Origin: Lepisosteus oculatus
Taxonomy: Eukaryota > Chordata > Actinopteri > Semionotiformes > Lepisosteidae
Assembly: GCF_040954835.1 (NCBI RefSeq)
Contig: NC_090706.1
Coordinates: 25,553,148-25,617,147, forward strand
Direction: 5' to 3'
Length of the DNA: 64,000 nucleotides
Below, piece after piece: positions 10,376 to 24,900 of this stretch. The notes under the pieces were generated by a model that saw only the letters and a list, made by a program, of their open reading frames with translations, made no database searches and was not told where the DNA came from. Made by a program: the position numbers and the translations under genes. Within the stretch, counting starts at the first letter, position 1. Each line of letters opens with the position of its first letter.

Positions 10376-13300
10376 TGCAACACTCACAGGCCTCTGCAAA
10401 GGAATTCTGGAAAAAGTCACACCTGGAAAAATTTCCACAAATTAGGGTCTATCCTGAAATAAAAACAAGCAGCCAGCAGTGTCAATATTTGTCATTCAAT
10501 GTTTTTAAATAAGGCACTCAGCTTGTAAAACTAAGCCCAATAGTCAACTATAGGGACCAAATTATCAGTGTGAACATTACAAAATGAAAACTGTAAATTT
10601 CACATACAGACTGTCTTCCCAGACTTCTGAAGGTTAGAATTCACAGTGTGTCTCAATCTCTATCATGAATAAACCTCACAAAAGAAAATGATCATAATTT
10701 TTCAATGTTCCATTACATAGTTTTAAGGCAACGCCAGGGTAGTTGCAATAAACTAATGTCAGCCAGTACTGTTCATTCACTGTATAAAAATAAATCATAA
10801 ATTGCATTATCAGTAATCTTACAGTGCTTTTAAAATTCTACACATTATACTCACTTGGAAGGGAAATACGAATGTGAGATTAATTAAGAAGAAAAAGGAG
10901 CTGTTGAAAGATGAAGAAGAAGAAAAAGAAATAAATAATATGAAGGTGACAAGAAGCCAGAAAATGGGGAGGGAACTTTTTCTGTTCATTTCATAGAGGG
11001 TCTCACACCAGTTTGTCCATTGACCTTCAGCTCATATTTATCAAATAGCTACAGGAAGTCCAGTGGCACAAACAATTGCAGGAACACAGGAGTGCCAAAT
11101 TTCAGAGGATCACAAAGGAAGTGCAATTTTTAACTGCACTGTGAAGCCGGTGTAGTTGGGGACTGTGGCTAGGGGGAGTTTCATAGCAGCGTTCTTATCA
11201 AAAAGATGCAAGCTATTTATAAAAGACCTCAGTCCAATTTTCCAAGCAGAAAGAACATGATCCATTTACTAGACTGTGCGCTTTAATATTTTTAAGAAAG
11301 CCTTTGCAAGGCTTGTTGCTTAGTAACTTGGCTGTTTGTAAGAGAGTACAAAGGTGAGGATTCTGGAGGTGAATGGACTGTATTGTTGTGGCCACTTTTT
11401 CGTGTCTAAAATACAGGTTTAGACATTAAATGGAATGCAGCAAGGAGATTAGGCATTAAAAACTGTTTGGTTAAAAAGTGGTTGACTATGTGCCATATTA
11501 TTAGACATTTTATTTAATTCTGGGGTATGAAAACAGTTTTCATTGGGGTTGAATGAGTTCAGGATAAGATCCAAAAAACGTTTCTGGTTTGTGTCTCGAA
11601 GTGAAAAGCAAACTTTGTACTCGGAAAAAAACAGCTTTTTTTCTTTTGCGTATTTGCTGCTATATACTTGAAAATAATATATAGTTACTTTTTAATAGTG
11701 ATAACTCAATGAGGAAAAAAATATCAACATTCGGATAAAGACTTGTCCAAAAAACTAAAAATACAGTGTAGGGCTGCTTTGTGCTTTGCGGTGCTTATTC
11801 TTTCCTGCCTTACAGAGCCAAGGTCCTTGCTACAATTGAACTGCTGTGGCGGAGGGAACAGAGTTGAACAGTCAATGTAACCTACAGCACCAAAGAGCTG
11901 ATAAGAACCCGTTGCTATGGATACATGCAGTTTAATAGAGTTTTTCCTAATGGGGTCTAAAATAACATGTTCCTGTTAAATTGCACACCAACAGTCTATC
12001 GGCTGCTCCACAGAAACTAGCATTCCTCACACTGATAGGTATTGTAAGACTCAACTTCAAGAGGAGTTCTAATGTTTTGTAAATACTCAAGAGCTAACAG
12101 GGAATTGATTTTTGAACTCATAAATTAAGCTAATTGAGAAATAACAGGATATATAAGATACCTGTAAGTGAATGGTATTGTGCATCTCCATAAAAGAGCT
12201 GAGGTAACTTTCAGAATTCTTGTCACCCGTCTTACAACAGCAATGTTGCACAATAACAAATGTACATATAAGCACCATACATCAATATATTCACAAATAC
12301 AGCACACGCATCAAATGAGGACAGTGGAAAAACTCAGTTACATGATATGATATGTAAAAAAGCTGGTGTTTTCGACCTCTAATACAACCCTTCTTCAGGT
12401 TTTTAACTTAAATATCCATCCTTCATTTATTTTCTGGAACACATTAAATAAAAAGAGAACGATGACTGAACCTTGCAGGCAACAATTCCAAGAGGTCTCA
12501 CAAGCTCTTTTCTCTTCTTTGGGGAGGGGTATGTTTAATAGAGTTTGGCAAAACATCAGGCAGCGTGTCCCTGATGGCTAGAGGGAGGCAGGGAAATACT
12601 GTAAACTGCGGTTAAATAATGTCTGAGGGAGACTGAACTGAGCGTGATCATTTTGACACACTCTGACCTTCACTGCTCACAATTCCTAAATTTGGCGAGC
12701 ATCACAAATTCATGTGGACACATTAAGCTAGCTCAGTAGATTGGCAATCACTATCTTCCACGGACTCAAATAGACTTTCAGTTTGGATATGCAGAAATCA
12801 GAAAACAGCCTCAAGGCTAGTTTCCTTTTTCCATCAGTGGGATTTGTGCCCTGGGTCTTACTGCGTTGATTGTGGCAGCAGGAACCAAGATTTTAGCGGC
12901 AACATTTTTAGTAAGTCGGTGCACTGCAGGACAAGCAAAATTTAAAAGGAAGGGTTGTTAAGGTAGACTGACTGATGGGACAGTGAAATCAAATGCAAGT
13001 GACTCTCACAGGTAGAGAGAGAAATTTTAATTAAATAGTGCAACAAATGAACATTTTATATAGCAAATCTAACATTTTCATTTATGGCATGGGCCAATCA
13101 TGATCATCTTTACAGTTTACTTGTGTAAAACTATGTTTGGATTACTTAGTGTAATATTACTTAGTAAATATTGATGAATATGTTACATGACAACTACACA
13201 GTGATCGCATGGATATTATCTGATTCCCAAACACCTGGGAGATACTATTTTAGCTTCTGCCCCTCACACAAGACCTTTCTGTCAATCCCTATTAGAGCAG

Positions 13301-15724
13301 CCTTGTTTGCCTCCTTGTTCAAATCTAGAATAAAGACACACAGAGGGAACCTTTTTGTCCTTGCACTAATCTCAGATCATCCTTGTAGCCCTAGCAAATA
13401 GCAAATAGTTCTGTCCATGTGGTTTGAAGCATAATCATGTTTTCAGCTTTGTGACAATGAGTCAATGACTCAAAATTTACGACTTAATCACAGCAGGGGC
13501 CCTGGATACAAGAGTCAGCTGGATGCAAGGATCCGTGTTTTAAAGCCACAGTGACATGCAAGACATAGCAGGTCACTGTAGGTGCCTACTTGCAAGTTCA
13601 TACAATAGTCTTGTACTCCAGAGAGGCCAGGTTACTGCACTGATCTTTCCCTGTCACTCTCTTGATTTGTCCCCCTTCTCCTTGCACTGGTAAGAAATGC
13701 ATCAGAAAACACAGCAAAGCAGTTTAATAAAGTCCGGCTAATTTGAAGAGGATTTCCTTTCTTTATAAGAGCCTGATCAATAATGTCCTTCCTGCCTGCT
13801 GATTAAAATGGCCTTCCCAGGGGGGCCTGGAGCCAGCTGGGAGAGGGTACACATCCGCCTGATTACAAGTCCTTCCTGCCCTCAGCTCAATACAGGAGCT
13901 CACAGCAAGAATAAAGCACCTGCCAGGCAGCAGCACTGAGACAAAGACACCTCTGTACTGCAGTACAAAGCTCTGAACCCTGTCTCCTTCTGTGGCCTGG
14001 ATCACATGAATACATTTTTTTCATACTGTCTATACACTGCATATTCCTTGAAAATCGAACATAATACTAAGCTGTCATTCTCTGGAATTAGTTCAACATT
14101 TGGTAAAAGAAAAATGTAGATATCCTCTTTGCAAAATACTCTCTGCCTTTCCTTTCCAGGCACAGTGCACAATAACTCTCATTAGTGAAGCCTGCACTGG
14201 GTAAATAGCAGCTTTGCAAAGCTTTGTCTTTTTGAGCAAAGATTCACTAGAACCCAAAAACATTTTTTAATTGTCTCCAACAAAACCATAAATGAGGAGG
14301 TAAGGCTATAAAAGCTCAGTTGTTCATAACTCTGAAAGTACTTAATGTACAAAAGTAAACCAAATATAAAGTAAAACAATATGGAAGCAAATATGAATGA
14401 TGATATGTACCACTTAAAACATTAATATGATTCGCCTTATGTATTTATCTAAATACTTTGCACTTTGGAGCTTATGTGTTGAACAAACATGAAATCGCTT
14501 GCATTAACTTGACAATATTTTAAGCATTCAATTTCTAAAACACCATAGAACATCTCCTCCCATGGCAGTGCTCATTTGTATATTTTACCATCATATTTTT
14601 ATTACCCAACATCAGTGATTGCAGCAGTGAACAGCTGCACTGGGAAGCTACCACAGAGTCCCAGAACTCTCACTCTACTTCATAATACAGCAGAAACTGG
14701 CTTGTCATTCAAGGTCCTCATCCAGGCGAGAGAGAAAGTCTTTAAAACCGTTGGTCACCCAGTTCAGTATCTCCTGTTCTGGAGTGCAAGTGTTTTTAGT
14801 GGCAGAGGGGGACCTAAGATATGCCTTTTACACAGCATATGAAACAACAGAGCTAGGTATGGGTTGTATTGAAGGGTTTTCTGTGCGATCATAGCCCACC
14901 TCAGTGAAGATTAAGTTGCATCACCATCAGTGTGTGCAGTGAGGGCTGATGGGAAAACGCCACAGTCCCAATCCTCTGATGTGTTCTGACCAATTGCAGG
15001 GAAGCTTCCATAAGCGCAGCAGCTCGAACTGTCATTCACCCCCTTTTCTGGATTCAATCAATCACTTGATTAGTAGAAGCTGCGGAAGGAATTGATTTCT
15101 TGCTGTGGGTCTCGGCCTTGGTGTAATTTATGTAACAGCAGCAGCTACTAATAATGCATGAAGGAATTTCCACTTGGTGAAGGTCTGCCTCTCCCTGGAG
15201 TTCCTGTTTCAGGTTTCATGGACATTCCTATCTCTCTGTTACTCTCTCTCCCTCTCTTCGCATCTATACTCTTCTCTCTTCCTGTCATGTTTATTGATTT
15301 CTTGCTCTGCCCAATGGTCTCCCGTATTCCAACCATGTTTGCCTAAAAAATTTTATTTTAGTGGTAATATTACATCATTCAAACCTTTTCTCCCAAACTT
15401 TGAAATCCAGTATTTGTTTTTCCCCATCATCCTGTTGCCAATAAAGACAGGTAAAGTTCATGCAAAGAATTCCCAATACAGGCCTATGCTGTAAACTTTT
15501 TGTGAAATCTCAATTGCTGGCATATGGTTTAGTTAGGTTTTTCTACAGGGTTTGTTTTAGAAGTCATATTTGCCAAAAGATCAGAAGTTATCTCCAATTA
15601 GTAAATATTTATTGCATCACCCTTTTTTTAAAAAAAGATGCTGTTCTTCAGATAAAACAAAACTGATGGCCTGTCTCTTTGTGGTCATTAAAAAAAAAAA
15701 TCAAAGGTTGATTCTAAAAAAAGT
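10376..15724. other. Intergenic DNA, no gene seen
   Basis: CpG-poor unique-looking sequence with a GAA-rich simple tract at about 10890-10935. The segment 15000-15130, with ATCAATCACTTGATTAG and several CAGCAG units, could be regulatory but nothing decides it. A 106-codon open frame near 15174 is low-complexity Leu/Ser/Phe and looks like chance. Confidence 0.5.
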
Positions 15725-16000
15725 GTAGGAGTGTTACCCCAGTGCCCTGGTTAAATTTCCCACTGGCTTTTGCCAATCATGACCTCCTATGTATTGCTAC
15801 CTGAGAATTGCCTTCATCACTCTGTTCTCCTCTCCACTGATGGTTGATTTGTGGTGAGTGTACTGGTGCACTTTGGCTGCTGTTGCATCCATCATCCATT
15901 TGTTGCTACACATTGAGGGTGGAGGGGAGTCCCCCTTACCTGTAAAGCACGTTGAGTGGAGTAAACCAGAAAAGTGCAATATAAGTGTAAGCAATTATTT
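15725..16000 (+). mobile_element. 5'-truncated copy of the 5S-headed SINE (tail part)
   Basis: Matches the 3' two-thirds of the element at 37170-37625: the 'ccctggttaaatttccca' block, 'tgccaatcatgacctcc', 'cttcatcactctgttctcctctccactgat', 'gtactggtgcacttt', 'ggaggggagtcccccttacctgtaaagca' and 'gtgcaatataagtgtaagcaattatt'. The 5S-like head is missing. It contains random open frames on both strands that are not genes. Confidence 0.75.
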
Positions 16001-19000
16001 GCACCCTTCTCATTTTTTTTTTGCAACAGAAGGTGCAGGTCTAAACGTCCACATATACTTTTGTAAAAGGCACCATAAGCAAATAAGAGCTGTCCAAATA
16101 TCCAAAGAAAAGGCTCTGTCTCACATGGCTAAATCATTTAATTTAGAATTATGTCTGTTCAGCTTCCACATGTGTTGGCTAAGTAACATCAAATAAGACA
16201 ACTTACTTAATCTGTAAACTACAAACTGTAGCAGTCCTGCCAGAGCTTGTATGCTTGCATTGACTGATATAAGAATGTTTTAAAAGGCTACAAAGGAGAG
16301 AAAGAGATCCCACGGCAAACAAAGGAACCCCATCTGTCACAATAAAAAAAAAAAACAGAGGAAAGGATCATTGGCTGAACCAGTCAAATCAAATTAATAA
16401 CAGATTTTTGCCTAGCGTGAGCATGAACTTATAAAGTCTGTTTACTGGCAGAAAAAAAACCCATAATGCATTTTTCTGACAGGGGTGCTGTGTCATCCTG
16501 AATATGGGAACACAATTCATATCCTTTAAAAACAAATAGTTATCTGCCATCCAAACAACTTGTTCAGCATTAAGACCTCACAAGTTTCTCTCTAAAATTT
16601 GAAGGCGGTGAGGGCCAACCCCCTTGCCACAATGTGTAACCCAGAGACAGCATATCACCAAGATTAGCAGTAGATGTTTCAGCAGTCTGTCACTGTTCTC
16701 AGCTTGCTGAACTGCTTTGGGCTCCTAAGATGTACCAATGGCCTGCTCAGTCACAGAAACCAGTCCAGTGAAGAGGTATCAACTAACAAAATACCTTCTG
16801 TTCCTCTCCATCTACCATGGATTGACTCTGCAAGTCTTCTGTAATCCCCCAGGAGGAGCCAGAACTGACCAATTCCTGTCAAACTGCATTACTCTTCCTC
16901 AAAAAACAAACCTATCCATAACACACCCAGGAACCCCCTGACACACTGAACCAGGTTCATCCCCTCAATAACAGCCAGGCTTTCCCTTTAGTAGGGAGAT
17001 ATTTATTCCTCATATCGACAGATACCTACTGCCACACCTGACATACTGTAGCTTAAGCCTCAGTGACCAGTTTCCAATAATATTTATCTACTACTCAAAC
17101 AACTCTATAAAGACTATGCAGAATACAACAAACTCAGGAATACACAAGAGACAAACTACTTAACTCTGGATTTAACATCCCTTAGCCATATCCTCTCCAT
17201 AACCAATAAAACACTGGCAGGTGTCTTTCATTAACTGTCTTAAACCCTTCAAGCTATATCTGGAAATTAGAACTGCAGGGTGGCTGCTGAAGTTAAAACA
17301 CACTACAGGATCAGATATTTTACTTCTATCTAAACTCTCTCTCTGAACTGCAGGAGAGCAGACACACTCCCTACCCTATCCACCTGATTGCTGTTATATC
17401 CTTATTGCTGATCCTGTGGAATGTCGTATTACCAAAGGGCCAATCAAATGCACCCCTTTTTCACCTGTGAAATGAAATTCCAGGGGATTCTAAAGCAGCA
17501 AATGAAGACAGGTGTGTCCAGTTTAGCACCAGTAGGAGGAGGTTTCAGTGGAGACTGAGCTGGCATCTTTACACTACCCCTTTCCCCTCTGAGCTCGCTC
17601 AAACTACATCACTGCGTGAAACAGGAGAACAGGAGTGTAAAACATGCAGGCTTGACAGACCACCAAGGTACATGCACTCTGGTGGAAGAATCTGTTTTTA
17701 CAGGAACAAAGTAGGTACATATGCCTCTGCAGACCTGGCAAGATTTGAGAAGCAGAAAACAGAAAAAGTGTAACTGACAGAGCTCGGAAAACTATTGTTT
17801 TCCTAAGACTCTTACCACTTACAATCCAAAGTCTGATTAGGGACTTTGGTGTTAAGAGCTCCGTGAACACGTGGTGAAAACGTGTCATCTCCATTGCTTA
17901 GCAAACTGCACGCTCCTTGGGGTAGCGATGGGCCTCAAGCGGTGCAAAAATAAATAAAGCTGGTATTACATAAACTGATTAAATATTAAAGTAAATACCA
18001 CTGGATGGTGATCTTCCCATGCAGGAACTGACAGTACATATTAAATAAATTCCAAAGAAATCAGATGCAGATGAGGTATTGGAAATGAACACCAGGGAAA
18101 GAGGAAGTTTTTACTATATGATAATACCCAGCGATTGGCCTAAATTAGCAAAGGCATAAACAATGTGATTGCTAATAGGAGGGGAGCTTTTCTTTAAACA
18201 AACAACGTCTGCTCCTGGCAGCGAGCTGTGTGCTTGAGACGTTTCCTGCATGGGCTCCTCCAGTGCTCCCCCAGAGCAAGGGCAGGAAAGTGCGAGCACG
18301 CATGCAGGGAGATGCCCACACTGTTGGATGCGCTACCCCTCTGCCTCCCGCTGCCCCTCTCTCCTTCTTTCTCCATGCTGCACATGTGAATAAGTCATTA
18401 GCTCAGCTTGCATGTTTTCTTTTCCAGGAACCTGCGGTCCACAGAGAGTAATGGCAGGCCTCTGCAAAGCCTGGGCGCTCTGCGGTCATTTGTCAATGAC
18501 AGTCACTTTATCTACAGCCAATTAGTTTCAGGACATACAGATTACCCAAGCAGGAGGGAAAGTGCAAGGGCTTCACTTAAGAGACCTCACCACGCCCCCT
18601 TCAAATGATCCACTCCTTTATGTGCTTTTAGTGTGGAGATTTACCAGCCTATCAAATTATTAGAGAATTCCTTTATTAACGGGTCAGATAAGGGACCTAC
18701 AGCTGAAGCAGAGATGTGGGTGGCAGTGAACTGCGTCTTTTCGTACGTGCTCAGTGGAGCTAATATTCCATGACATCTTGTGGCTGTCTGAACTGACACA
18801 TTTGGGGGTCTGGTCTGCTCTTGCCTTCAACCTATGAGTCAGAAACATGCGCCCCAGCAGTCACATTTCTTGTCTGGCCACTATAACCCAATAACATACC
18901 AAACTAAGAAAAAAGGCCTTGTCAGCTACTATTTTGGAAGATACCTCTCCGTGGTAAATAAAAGAGATACAAGTTCTTGAGAATTTAAGAATAATTGTAC

Positions 19001-21114
19001 GTAAAATCTCTAACATAAATATTAAACTGATTCTTATCATATTGATTAATAGAACTACTTAATAGTCAAAAGGAAATAAAATCTCATTTATACATAGAGT
19101 TACAATAACTGGATGAAATATTAGAGTTTTTTAGACTGTCCTTGATAACGAATTTTTCCGTTTTCCTCTACAGATTAGACTCACTGCGTTTTCTATTTTG
19201 GAGGAATCCGGTCTGTGCTGTTCTTGATCTCCAGTGACTGTGACCTTCCCCCTCTGCCAGCTTCACTTGACCTGACTATGAAGGACCAGTCCCAACACTG
19301 CTGCCTGGAAGACAGCCACAGTCTCAGGGTGTAGTCTAATTTACCAAGGCTATTTCTACAGTGGTGTTAAAGGTTAATGCGGCAGTTATTTTGTTTACTG
19401 CCCATTAATATTCCCAAAGTGTTCGCACAAGTCAGCCAGTAACTGCTAGCCCAGCCTCTTTTGTTCATACCAAAAAGGCTTGCCACACTATTTTATCAAG
19501 AGCTTTATGAAACAAACTCAGATTTTTTTCAGTATGCCTACAGTACCACTGCACCCTTTTAACTGATTTTGTGACTTTTCATAATCCCCTACAGAACCGT
19601 CTGTCTTGAGATAGTGAGCCTTGCTAGAAATAACTACAGCATTCTCAGTAAAAAAAAAAATTCAAACTTCAGAACTTGTAAAGTAAAAGCTAAACTGCTG
19701 AAGGCATACATATAGTAAACACAGAAGGACCTAACACAGAACCCTGGGGAACCCTGGTTTAATAAACTGGTTTGCAAAGATTTTGGATGAACAAGGAATA
19801 AAAAAACAAACAAACGAAAACGCAGTATGTTTTAGAACAAAGCTTTCTACATACTTTTTGAGACGTGCCCTTCTTTAGTAGAGACTTTCATTCTACCCTT
19901 TGCTAGATGTCAGCTAGGCAATATCTTACATTCAAGACTGAAATACAAATGAGTACATCTCGTGTGACTATTTGACAGTGAGATGTGAATCGCAGATGAT
20001 TGCATTAAATTAAATGAAGCCAGAATGAAACCAGATGATGAGAAGGGTGTGGGGGGAGAGTGGTTGACAGCAACATGAGAATAAAGGAGGACAGGAAAGC
20101 TAAGAGGCAGAGATGTGGAGATACAGAAAGAGAGAGGGCAAGGGGAGGAGTAAGCGAGAGCAAGCACTGTTTACTAACTCTAAATTGTACACTCTTAATT
20201 TAAGTCGTGATTTCTTTTTTTTCCATCAGGAGAAAAAAAGGCGATTGTGTTTATTTGTGGGATGCGTGTGGGACACAGGAAAGCCCGAGGGCCTGGCCTC
20301 TTGCTGTTTGTTATGAAGTGAGGAGGAAGCTTTTAGTGGTCTCTGTCCTCTCTTACCAGCAGGATGGAGTCAAGCTGGAGCCAGCGGAATGCAATGTCAG
20401 CCTTGTTTTCCAAACACACTCTGCAATGCCAGGCCTTTTTAACCCTCAAGCTTCCCTTGGGAAATCCAGCAAAACTGCATTTAAGGAAATACTGTATGGT
20501 GGAAAACCAAGACATTTTTCCTCCTCCCTCTCCCTCTCTCTTTCTCATTCTCTTGGAAAAATTACTTCTGAGCTATTGGAGTATTGTACAATGCCAAGTG
20601 TCTGAAACATGACATTGTCTTTTCCTGAATTTTATTCTTGTTTCCTAAAGTCATTTAAGGAATACCACAACCACTTTGTTCCTGCTGGTGTCTGTCTTAT
20701 TGCAGGTGGGTTTCTTAGAATATTCTGCTCCCAGTTATGTGTTTAAGTGGCTTCCAAAACAAACCAGAGTCAGCTGGTCTGAGGAACAGTTTCTATATCA
20801 TAGCAAAAGAAAAAACAACAGATATTCCAAAAACTTAAAAAGAATAATTTTGATTTTTTTCCATGTTATATTAAAGATACTGTGGTGAAAGATAAGAAAT
20901 AGATATAGCATAATTTATAATATATATTTGGCAAGTTTAATTCATTTGGTAGTTAGGAGTAAGTTGATCCAAGGATCTCGTTCACCCATTTCTTGAAAGA
21001 GGCTGGGGTATCTGGGCAGTCTTTTGCATACTCCAACCACTCCTTGGATAAAGAAGGGTAATCTGTTCTCAGTTTTAAATGCATGTAATAATATTAATAT
21101 TAAATGCATGTAAT
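16001..21114. other. Intergenic DNA, no gene seen
   Basis: No coding exon recognised. GA-rich simple sequence lies at about 20110-20160. A segment around 18450-18610 with TGTCAATGACAGTCA and several homeobox-like sites is the sort of text seen in conserved enhancers, but this is only an impression. The open frame at 20207-20605 ends in a Ser/Leu repeat and has no family features. Confidence 0.5.
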
Positions 21115-21500
21115 AATATAAATAATTATTGCTTACACTTATATAGTGCTTTTCTGGACACTCCACTCAAAGCGCTTTACAGGTAATGGGGACTCCCCTC
21201 CACCACCACCAATGTGCAGCCCCACCTGGATGATGCGACGGCTGCCATAGTGCACCAGAACGTTCACCACACATCAGCTATCAGTGGGGAGGAGAACAGA
21301 GTAATGAAGCCAATTCACAGATGGGGATTATTAGGAGGCCATGATTGGTAATGGCCAATGGAAAATTTGGCCAGGACGCCGGGGTTACACCCCTACTGTG
21401 TTCGAGAAATGCCATGGGATTTTCAATGACCACAGAGAGTCAGGACCTCGGTTCTACATCTCATCCGAAGGATGGCGCTTGTTTACAGTATAATACATGT
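21115..21500 (-). mobile_element. 5S-headed SINE, tail and body part (antisense copy)
   Basis: Read on the - strand this is the body and 3' end of the same SINE as at 37170-37625. It shows the full 3' end: 'attacctgtaaagcgctttgag', 'tccagaaaagcac' and 'tataagtgtaagcaataatt'. The head with the 5S promoter is absent, as usual for 5' truncation during reverse transcription. It is the least diverged of the three copies. Confidence 0.8.
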
Positions 21501-21589
21501 AGATTCCACTTGTGTCCCCTGGTTCATGTTCATTCGTTTAATTTTTCTATCAAATCCTCTCACATCTTTCTATTCAAGCCATTCAAGAG

Positions 21590-21990
21590 TGCAAAGGTTC
21601 AGTTCCTTCAGCCTATCCATGTAGGACAGCGCCTTACACACTAGAATGTCAACTCTTCTCTGGACTGAATCAAGAAGAGCAGAAAGACCTTTACTATGAA
21701 CATGGTAACAAAAATTGTAGACAATATTCTAAATGAGGATATACTAGTGCATTAGACTATTTTTTACATAAAATCACCTTGATTTACGTTCTATACTAAA
21801 GCTTATTTTATTTTGTTTGCTTATTTTTTATAGCTTCTAGTGTACGTCAACAATCTGTCAACATAAACACCTGAGTCTTTTCTATAAGTAGCCATTTCTC
21901 TCAACATTTCCTATTTCGTGTTTATAGTTATTAAACTTATGTTTTTGCTATCTGCATGCAAACCCCTGTGCTTGTCTACATAAAACAAAA
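21590..21990 (-). mobile_element. CR1-like LINE fragment, 3' part of the reverse transcriptase ORF (antisense)
   Basis: On the - strand this resembles the region after the reverse transcriptase core of CR1 elements of fish. In + orientation it reads 'ttcagcctatccatgtaggaca', 'actatgaacatggtaacaaaaattgta', 'ttctaaatgagga' and 'tcaacataaacacctgagtctttt', which are antisense landmarks of that family. It is heavily mutated with no open frame, and abuts the SINE at 21115-21500. Confidence 0.6.
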
Positions 21991-24900
21991 AAGTGTGGTG
22001 TCTCAGATGCCCTGTTTGTTGCCACCTTACCAGACTCTCACAGAGCTTCGTGTTTGAAGTTGAGTTCTGGACTATTATACAAATTATGACTCAGTGCAGT
22101 TCCAGCAGGATGGTACTTCAAACCAAACCATCCGTACAGATCCAAGGCATCATGTCTGTTCTGGTGTTGAGAGCACTAAGGTAATAAAGGCCTGAGTGAA
22201 AGCCTAGCTTCACTTAGCGTTACTTAGCGTTTCCTAAATGTCTCCGAACATCTCTCTTCTTGAGATGTATTGCGTCAGAGGCATTCACCTGTACATTTAT
22301 AACTTCATTCAACACTGAGATCCACAATCTATGAACTTACGTCAGAACAAAATATATGACAAGAAATGAGAACACAGAGGTCTGCTGATTTGTTTAAAGT
22401 TTACATTAGGTAACAAAACGCCTGGAAAAGGAATGTAACCAACATTTAAACCACCTCTTTTTATTGTACTCCCTCCCCACATGGAATTGCCAATGATTTT
22501 AAACTCGACACGCCTTCTGAAACCTCTCAGGAGTGAAGGAGACGAGAAGACTCAACTCCTCCAGTACCAGTGTGCCCACCTGTGCATCCATTCTGGCTCC
22601 CCAGGTCCGGCAGGGAGAGTTAGGATTGACTAGAGGAGTGATACAGTATGTCAGTCACTGACATCCTTGCAAGCCTGAAGATTCCTGGTCGGTTGCAAAT
22701 GGACCCAACAGGACCTGGCTGAAACTGCCCCAGTGGTACTCCAGCAGTTGTGCACCACCATGTGGGGTTGTCAGACAAGCACTGAAGGGAAAAATGTTTC
22801 TTCTAAACAATTTAGTAAGCTTCCACATTAATTTAAGGCTGGCACAAGGACTTTCCTGACACCTCACAGAAATGAATAGGATGTAGCTGAAACATGCCAG
22901 ACCAGGTTGAGTCTTCTAAGTGTAAAACCGAGAGAAGGGGAAACACTGAAAGGACAGGTCAATTCATTTTAGCAACAAGGACCTTAATTTAGGAGCTTAA
23001 TTACTGTATGTAAAAGCTCTGCTACCCAGACGCCTCATCCCCACAGTACATAGATTGACATCCTACACCGCTGCAAAAAGTGACCTCTGATTTCCCTGTG
23101 GATCTAATTACATCCAAGGGCAGTCAGGGGTTAGTTCAGAAAGTCACTCACTATTATATTCCTAAGAAAAAGGGCTTGCAAGAGTTAAATCCAGGTTAAT
23201 GGCTTTTGCTTCAAAAGTGGAAAAATGCCTTCATTTGAAAATGTGAATTCACATTAGTGGAAACCAGAAGCAATCCTGCAAGTATTTTAGAGAGAAAGAG
23301 AATACCCTTGTACTATTAAATGCAACCTCTGCCTACAGTCCTGTTTCAGGCTACATGAGAAACAATCTTTTACATGAGACAGGCCAGTCTTCTGAAGTGT
23401 AAGTAATATCAGCCCTCCCATCTCTTGTGTCTCTTAATAGGAAAATTGCACTTTTAAAGTTTTTGTGGGGTTCTGTGTAATTAATGATGTAGACCGCTCG
23501 GTGACTGGCTATAGTATTAAAGTGATGGACAAGCTCATAACTGAAATGTGTTGTGAAGTTGTGAGGTGAGATGAAGTGCTATTATAGAGGACCACACATG
23601 AGCATCTTCCGGTATTACAAGACCTAAGAGTTAGTGGTAATACAGTACACGCCTTTAATTCCAATGCAATTTAATTCAGTGTGATTTCCTATTGAGTTCA
23701 TATTGAACATACAGTTAGTAAATGTGTCTTAATTAGATATTCCACATTTATTCATTGATGATAAATATATGGCCACTTGTTATGTATAGTTACTGAACAC
23801 TAGTGTATTCTATTATGGTTTGTTTCTTGCATGTGTACTAAGCTCCTCACTGACCAAAAATAGTTCAAGTTCTGTGTTTTCCCAACAATTTTGAGACCTA
23901 CTGCAGTTTGACTCCTAAATGAAACATTGTTTCTTTTTGCCTAGCCTAGGGTTTATCGAAAGCAGTCTTTACCCCTCATCTTACTGATGAAGTGCTCTGG
24001 CTACGACAAAAAAATGAAGCAGTTTTTTCATTTGCCCATTTAACTCCTTTACACTTCAGTTTCAGAAAAGATTTCATTCCATCTGACCAAGATGGCAGAG
24101 CAGAGCTACTATGAGCCCTAATAAAAAATATATAAATAAATAAATCATGATCAGGGAGAGGGCACTAAGCTGGAGGCCTGATTTTAGTGCTTTATGCATC
24201 ATTCTCCCTCAAACAAATTCCATAATTTAGTATCCTATCTGAACAGGGGTAACTATGTGAGCCCATACAGCTTATTCCCTCAGATTGTTTTTTTGTCAGA
24301 CTAAGCACAGTAAGTAATTGTAAAAGCAATCTGACCCCTGCTCCTTCTAAAATTTTAACACGGGGAAATAATTAACCCATATCCAGGACCAGGCTGTCTA
24401 TTTTATGGTTACCTAATAAAGTCAGCAGGATGCCTGGCTCCAGGGTGAATACGTACAGCACTATCATTATTTATTTATTACCTTTCACTGTCCTAACAGT
24501 GAGACTTTCAGCCATTGAAGGGATAAAAACATTACAAGCTGTAACACCAAGCAGAGTTGAAAACAGAGATGCCACTCTTTCACAGCCAGATATCAGCTAC
24601 CACTCCTACTTCTCTCTGTTTACATAAGCTTTTTTAATCTCATGATTATACATTCAGACGCTGATCAAAGGTGACTGGTAAAAATGAATTATTTTAGGAA
24701 AAGAAAACAAAGCTTTTTTTTTTTCAGCAATGCAGCCAGTGTCTGGACAAGAGCCCCTTTATGTCTCCAATTTTGTGCAAAAGAACAGAACCTTCTGATG
24801 AATATTTTGGAGTTTCTTATCAGACTGTACCATGGTACTGATCCAGAAAGCAACCGCACAACTGTTTTCAACAAAAACATGAGTCCTAGAGGAATTCTGA

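Noticed and set aside
15174..15494. 106-codon frame
   Set aside because: Translation of CT-rich simple sequence; no motif.
20207..20605. 132-codon frame in the intergenic tract
   Set aside because: Ends in a Ser/Leu simple repeat; overlapping frames of similar length on the same segment point to chance.
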